A DNA stretch of 64,000 nt, from assembly GCF_051304405.1 (NCBI RefSeq), contig NZ_JBPPGG010000003.1, positions 124,001 through 188,000 on the forward strand, read 5' to 3'. Source of the DNA: Pedomonas sp051304405. GTDB lineage: Bacteria > Pseudomonadota > Alphaproteobacteria > Sphingomonadales > Sphingomonadaceae. Of this stretch, positions 59,772 through 64,000 are shown piece by piece. The notes under the pieces were generated by a model. It saw only the letters and a program-made list of their open reading frames with translations. It was not told the origin of the DNA and did no database searches. Position 1 is the first letter of the stretch. Each line of letters opens with the position of its first letter. The position numbers were made by a program, and so were the translations under genes.

Positions 59772-61417
59772 GCCACGCTTCCCCCAATTCTGTGTCGACG
59801 TTTCGCCCCGGCATCCGGGATTCGGTCCTCAATCTTCTGGCACGGGCCACAAGCGCTCATCCCGACCGTGAATTCGTTGTGGTTGACGGCCAGCCCCTGA
59901 CCTATGGCGAGCTGGACCGCCTGTCCAACGCCATGGCCCACAAGCTGGCGGAGCTGGGCGTAAGTGCGGGCAAGTGCGTCGTCACCCTGCTTGATTCAAG
60001 CACGGATGTATTTGTCTGCTGGTTTGCGATCAACAAGCTGGGCGCCATCTGGGTGCCGATCAACACCGCCTATCGCGGTGAATTTCTCCGGCACCAGGTG
60101 CACGACACCGAAGCGGAAGTCGTCATCAGCGACCCGCACTATCTCGAACGGTTCGTGCAGATTGCCGACGGCATTCCCTGCGTCAAAATCATTCTGTGCC
60201 GGAACCTGACGGAGACGCCTGACTGCCACATCCCGATCCGCTCTCTGGATGAGTACCGCGGCAACGACACCTCGCCGACCGGCATCGAGGTCAAGCCGAG
60301 CGATCTTGCCGCATTGCTCTATACGTCGGGAACAACCGGCCCCTCGAAGGGCTGCATGATCTCGCACAACTATCTGGCAGCCGTGGGCCGGATCAACCGC
60401 CGCCATACCATCCTCGAAGAGGGGCAGACGCTCTTTACCTGTCTCCCCCTGTTCCATGCCGCCGCCCTTTCGGCCGCGATCGCGGTGATGAGCGATGCCT
60501 CCCGCATTGCCATCTCCAGCCAGTTCTCGGTCCGGCGCTTCTGGGAGGATATCGAGGCGTCTGGGGCCGTCTCGGCGCTTCTCATGGCGTCAATCTTTCA
60601 GCTTGTGGCACAGGCGCCCGATTGTGACGCCGCAAAACGCTGCTATGGCCAGCTGAAGATGATCTTCGGTTTCCCGATCACGCCGGAAGTCCGAAAGATC
60701 TGGCGGGAGCGGTTTGGCGTCCCGCTGGCGTCGAGCTGGTCCTATGGTCAGACCGAGGCCATCCGCATCACCGCCGTTCCCATCGGCGAGACGCCGCCCG
60801 AGACCTGTGCCGGTCGTGTGGTCGATGAATACGAGTTGATGATCTTCGACGAGAACGATCAGCCGGTCCCGGAAGGAACCGTTGGCCAGATCGTCGTGCG
60901 CCCGCGCGAGGCGAACGTGATGTTCGAGGGGTACTGGAAACGCCCGGCGGAAACGGTGGCAGTCTGGAAGAACATGTGGATGCACACCGGCGACCTGGGA
61001 AAACTGGTCAATGGCTACCTGTTCTTTGCGGACCGCGCGAAGGATTACCTCCGCTCACGGGGCGAGAACGTCTCCAGTTTCGAACTGGAGCGCGCCTTCA
61101 GCGCCCACCCCGACATTGCGGAGGTTGCGGTTCATGCGGTCGGCGCACAGACCGGCGAAGACGACATCAAGGTCACGGTCGTTCTGCGCGAAGGCGCGGC
61201 CCTGACCGAGCGGGAGCTCTGCCTCTGGTCGATCGATAACCTGCCGCACTTCGCGGTCCCCCGTTACTACGAGTTCCGTTCTGAACTGCCGAAGAATCCG
61301 ACGGGTCGGGTTCTGAAGTATCAGCTGCGGGCTGAGGGGGTCACGGCCGGCACATGGGACCGGGAAGCCGCCGGCATCCAGGTCCGTCGTCGCAAGTTGA
61401 CAGTGGCCGCAAGCTAA
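59768..61417 (+). CDS. AMP-forming acyl-CoA synthetase (ligase)
   Basis: 549 residues of the ANL superfamily, activating a carboxylic acid to its CoA thioester with ATP. P-loop-like LLYTSGTTGPSKGCM, core SYGQTEAIRITAV and hinge FADRAKDYLRSRGENVSSFE are present. The A10 motif is PKNPTGRVLKYQLR, with Arg at the position usually held by Lys after the Gly. The fit is best with crotonobetaine/carnitine-like and aromatic or terpenoid acid ligases. It is likely the entry step for the island's CoA chemistry. Confidence 0.92.
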   Translation: MSHASPNSVSTFRPGIRDSVLNLLARATSAHPDREFVVVDGQPLTYGELDRLSNAMAHKLAELGVSAGKCVVTLLDSSTDVFVCWFAINKLGAIWVPINTAYRGEFLRHQVHDTEAEVVISDPHYLERFVQIADGIPCVKIILCRNLTETPDCHIPIRSLDEYRGNDTSPTGIEVKPSDLAALLYTSGTTGPSKGCMISHNYLAAVGRINRRHTILEEGQTLFTCLPLFHAAALSAAIAVMSDASRIAISSQFSVRRFWEDIEASGAVSALLMASIFQLVAQAPDCDAAKRCYGQLKMIFGFPITPEVRKIWRERFGVPLASSWSYGQTEAIRITAVPIGETPPETCAGRVVDEYELMIFDENDQPVPEGTVGQIVVRPREANVMFEGYWKRPAETVAVWKNMWMHTGDLGKLVNGYLFFADRAKDYLRSRGENVSSFELERAFSAHPDIAEVAVHAVGAQTGEDDIKVTVVLREGAALTERELCLWSIDNLPHFAVPRYYEFRSELPKNPTGRVLKYQLRAEGVTAGTWDREAAGIQVRRRKLTVAAS

Positions 61418-61451
61418 ACCGCGGCCCAACCAAAATCTGAGGGGAGAACGC

Positions 61452-62447
61452 ATGCGTGCGTGGATGATCGATGGCCAGACTGGGCCCGGCGCGCTCAAAC
61501 TGGTCGAAGTAGACAAGCCGGTCCCAACCGGGTCGGAAATCCTGGTGAAGATTACGGCGCCGGGCGTGGTGCCGTTCGATGTGGCCATTATCAACGACCA
61601 GAACGAACCCAATTTCCCGCAATGCAACCTGCCCCTGATCCCGGGTAACCAGGGGGCCGGCATCGTTGAGGATGCGGGCAACTCCACCCGCTTCAAGGCT
61701 GGAGACCGGGTGATGTTCGGCGCGTTTCCTTACGGCTTCATGCGCGCCGGAAGCTGGGCGGAATACTGCACGGTTGAGGAAATCCATGCCTGGAAGATCC
61801 CGGACAGCGTTTCGGACGGTGCCGCCGCGCAGGCCGCCGTTGCCTATCCGACCGCTTACCGGGCCCTCATGGAAGCCGGGTTCAAGCCCGGCATGACCGT
61901 CCTGGCGCCGGGCATTGGCGGATCGGTCGGCAACGCCGCCTATCAGCTCGCCCGCGCCCTCGGTGCCGCCAACGTGATCAGCACCACAAGCTCCACCGCC
62001 AAGGCCGAGCAGGCCCGCGCGGCAGGCTTCACCAATGTGATCGACCTGTCGAAGCAGTCCATGCAGGAAGGCGTCCATGCGCTCAACGGCGGCGAAGGCG
62101 TGGACATTGTGATCGACTCCCTCGGCGGCCAGATCCTTGCCGAGGCGGCCAAATGCATCAAGCGCTACAGCAAGATGATCTGCCTGGGCTTTGCGGCGGG
62201 ACGCCAGTCGACCATTACGCTTGCGGACCTCATCCTGTACCGGGGCAGCATCCAGGGTTACGGTGTGTATACCTGCACCCCGGAGGAATGGGCTGACGCT
62301 TGGACGGTGTTCACCCGTCTGGCGGACGAGGGCAGCATCAAGCCGCTGTTCGCCCGCAGCTTCCCCTTCGACCAGGCACCTCAAGCGCTGGAATACGTGG
62401 AAAAGGCGCGGCCCTTCGGCGCCGTTGCGCTCACGATGCCAGAATAA
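61452..62447 (+). CDS. MDR-family NADPH:quinone/enoyl reductase-like oxidoreductase
   Basis: 331 residues. Nucleotide-binding motif APGIGGSVGNAAYQLARALG; N-terminal GroES-like domain with GVVPFDVAIINDQ and PGNQGAGIV. No zinc ligands, so quinone oxidoreductase or enoyl-reductase branch. It is last in the plus-strand operon, 34 bases after the ligase, and probably reduces an activated double bond. Confidence 0.9.
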   Translation: MRAWMIDGQTGPGALKLVEVDKPVPTGSEILVKITAPGVVPFDVAIINDQNEPNFPQCNLPLIPGNQGAGIVEDAGNSTRFKAGDRVMFGAFPYGFMRAGSWAEYCTVEEIHAWKIPDSVSDGAAAQAAVAYPTAYRALMEAGFKPGMTVLAPGIGGSVGNAAYQLARALGAANVISTTSSTAKAEQARAAGFTNVIDLSKQSMQEGVHALNGGEGVDIVIDSLGGQILAEAAKCIKRYSKMICLGFAAGRQSTITLADLILYRGSIQGYGVYTCTPEEWADAWTVFTRLADEGSIKPLFARSFPFDQAPQALEYVEKARPFGAVALTMPE

Positions 62448-62475
62448 TCCGCTCCTCCGGGAGATCGCTGCCTCA

Positions 62476-62512
62476 GGCGCCGGCCGAACGTTCGGCCGAC
62501 GCCGCATTTTTT
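62476..62512 (+). terminator. Intrinsic terminator of the Rieske-ligase operon
   Basis: Stem of GGCG + CGGCCGAA with TTCGGCCG + CGCC (one C-A mismatch, CG loop), followed by GCATTTTTT. Confidence 0.8.
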
Positions 62513-62535
62513 CAGGCCAATGCCGAAAACAATTT

Positions 62536-62571
62536 GGGGAGCGAGGCCCGGAATGGCTGGCCTCGCTCCCC
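62536..62571 (-). terminator. Terminator of the SDR operon
   Basis: 13-base stem GGGGAGCGAGGCC / GGCCTCGCTCCCC with a 10-base loop. On the minus strand AAATTGTTTTC follows, a weak T-tract. Confidence 0.7.
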
Positions 62572-62645
62572 AGTGAATCAACAACTCTTAAATACCAGTT
62601 CCGGCCTTCACCGCAAAAGGGACCGGCAGAACGCCTGACCCGGCC

Positions 62646-63407
62646 TCAGGCGGTAAACCCGCCGTCCACGACATGCGTGCTGCCGGTGACAAAGCTGCTC
62701 ATGTCGCTGGCGAGGTAAAGCACCGAATTGGCGATTTCCTCGGCCTTGCCGTGCCGTCCAAGCGGAATCATCGAGTTCATGAGAGCGGTCGCATCGCCAC
62801 CGCCCATCATCGGGCTGAATGAATCTTCGATATGGGTCTGGAAAGCGTTGTCGACAGGCCCCGGATGAATGGAATTCACCCGAATACCCCGCCCCGCCAG
62901 TTCCTTCGCCAGCGACCGCATGAACCCGATCTGGGCGTGCTTGGCCGTGCAGTAAGCATAGATGCCCGGGCTGCCGCCGAGACCGGCCACGCTCGAATTG
63001 ATGATGATCGAGCCCCCCTGCCCCATGTGCGGCAAGGCGTATTTGCACCCGAGAAACGTGCCCCGCACATGAACCCGGAATGCCAGGTCAAGGCCGTCGT
63101 CGGGATAGTCCTCGATCCCTGCGATCGAGCCGGAAATACCGGCATTGCAGAACAGGACGTCAATGCGTCCCCAACGCGATACCGCAGCATCAATATAGGC
63201 CCTGGTCTGAGCCACATCCCCAACGTCCGCAGCGCAGGTCGCAACGCGATCGGCAGGGAGACCCTCGGCTGCGCGAGCGAGGTCTGCCTCGCTCAGATCA
63301 ACCAGCAGAACCTTCGCCCCCTCCGCCAGGAACTTCCTGGCCGTTGCAAGCCCGATGCTGCCCGCACCGCCAGTGATAATGCAGCTCTTGCCCTCCAGCA
63401 TCCCCAT
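62646..63407 (-). CDS. Short-chain dehydrogenase/reductase
   Basis: 253 residues, classical SDR. Cofactor motif TGGAGSIG with VDLSEADLAR after strand 2 (Asp favours NAD+), NAG motif FCNAGISG, catalytic Ser in NSSVAG and YAYCTAKHA. ATG follows GGGGAGGAGAGAGG. It probably oxidises a 3-hydroxyacyl-CoA or an alcohol of the pathway. It lies 27 bases after the truncated ACAD gene on the same strand. Confidence 0.92.
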   Translation of the reverse strand: MGMLEGKSCIITGGAGSIGLATARKFLAEGAKVLLVDLSEADLARAAEGLPADRVATCAADVGDVAQTRAYIDAAVSRWGRIDVLFCNAGISGSIAGIEDYPDDGLDLAFRVHVRGTFLGCKYALPHMGQGGSIIINSSVAGLGGSPGIYAYCTAKHAQIGFMRSLAKELAGRGIRVNSIHPGPVDNAFQTHIEDSFSPMMGGGDATALMNSMIPLGRHGKAEEIANSVLYLASDMSSFVTGSTHVVDGGFTA

Positions 63408-63434
63408 GCCTCTCTCCTCCCCATGATTTTGGCA

Positions 63435-64000
63435 TTATGCGCCGGTTTCCGGTAGATCCAGCGTGATTTGAGCCGCAATCCTGTCCCGCAGCTGTTCGGG
63501 CGTGCCATGCAGCAGCTCGTTCATCAGCGCCCGCTTGAGGAACAGGTGGCAGTTGAACTCCCACGTAAAGCCGACGCCGCCGTGGAGCTGCACCGCGTCC
63601 TCGGCAACCTGCCGGAACACATCCGTTGCAAGGACCCGGGCTTGCGTGGCCAGCAGCGACCAATTGCCGGAGCGGGACGCGAACATCTGCGCGGCGTGAT
63701 TGGCCAGCGACCGGGCCAGCTCGACAGCAACCTTGAGGTCGGCCGCGCGGTGCTTCAACGCCTGGAACGAGGCGATGGGGCGGCCGAACTGCTGCCGCCC
63801 AAGCATGTACGTGACCGTCTCATCCAGACACTGTTGAGACGCCCCGACGCAGTCCAGAGCGAGCGCCAGTTCGCAGTGCGCCCGGGCGGTGATGGCGGCG
63901 TCTTGCGACAGGACCAGGCCGTCCGCCACGTTATCCAGAATGACTTCAACGTAACCCCGGCCAAGATCCCAGGTCTCGACCGGCTTCACCGTCAGCCCCG
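63435..64000 (-). CDS. Acyl-CoA dehydrogenase-like protein (5' end beyond window)
   Basis: 188 codons of the C-terminal part are visible; the frame is open to the window end and shows no start of its own. Typical ACAD helical domain: YMLGRQQFGRPIASFQALKHR and VQLHGGVGFTWEFNCHLFLKRA. The Glu-Gly-Thr position reads HGT, so the usual base is absent, as in partner subunits. The upstream remainder is outside the window. Confidence 0.9.
   Translation of the reverse strand, partial: GLTVKPVETWDLGRGYVEVILDNVADGLVLSQDAAITARAHCELALALDCVGASQQCLDETVTYMLGRQQFGRPIASFQALKHRAADLKVAVELARSLANHAAQMFASRSGNWSLLATQARVLATDVFRQVAEDAVQLHGGVGFTWEFNCHLFLKRALMNELLHGTPEQLRDRIAAQITLDLPETGA

Overview
The window looks like chromosomal DNA of a GC-rich alphaproteobacterium, most likely from the Sphingomonadales or a close relative. 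Three large TonB-dependent receptors, a non-phosphorylative L-arabinose route, a cyanide-insensitive-type cytochrome bd oxidase and a dense load of acyl-CoA and aromatic catabolic genes all point that way. Species cannot be named from the sequence alone. I see no rRNA, tRNA, CRISPR array, integrase, transposase or complete insertion sequence.

Left part (1-20 kb), mostly housekeeping and respiration. On the minus strand, tamA and a cut-off tamB form an outer-membrane assembly operon. Divergent from it is a plus-strand run: cydA, cydB, a 40-residue DUF2474 protein, a DUF2946 membrane protein, a PCu(A)C copper chaperone, a SCO1-type protein and a TonB-dependent receptor. It reads as a respiratory oxidase and copper-handling unit. 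Next, on the minus strand, come an M3 oligopeptidase that seems to start at ATT, a GT4 glycosyltransferase coupled to a DUF1134 envelope protein, a lone Rieske oxygenase, and an OmpR-type response regulator with its histidine kinase.

Middle part (20-33.3 kb), an arabinan/L-arabinose utilisation locus. It holds a FucP-like sugar porter, an exported aldose 1-epimerase, a GntR/FCD regulator, an exported GH43 arabinanase, a TonB-Xanth-Caul type receptor, alpha-ketoglutarate semialdehyde dehydrogenase, an AraD1/GguC-type FAH-fold protein, an L-arabinose 1-dehydrogenase of the Gfo/Idh family and an exported GH51 arabinofuranosidase. Polymer is cut outside, carried through the receptor and porter, and oxidised to 2-oxoglutarate. 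The lactonase and L-arabonate dehydratase steps are not encoded here. A 17-base motif repeated three times in the two divergent promoter regions is a good candidate for the shared operator.

Right part (33.5-64 kb), a large catabolic island with IclR, AraC and LysR regulators. It encodes a GloA-type glyoxalase next to a D-2-hydroxyacid dehydrogenase, five acyl-CoA dehydrogenase-like proteins counting one cut by the window end (two of them an overlapping pair), a double-hotdog hydratase, two crotonases, an acyl-CoA ligase, a beta-keto acid cleavage enzyme (BKACE), a TIM-barrel amidohydrolase, a Rieske oxygenase, two SnoaL-like and two small alpha+beta barrel (EthD-like) proteins, a DUF2889 protein, an SDR, two MDR oxidoreductases, a Gal80-like oxidoreductase, an MFS carrier and a TonB-dependent receptor. 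Together these suggest uptake, CoA activation, ring oxidation and beta-oxidation-like shortening of a bulky carboxylated compound (aromatic, terpenoid, steroid-like or polyketide). I cannot match the set to a pathway I know, and it is the best candidate here for an undescribed system.
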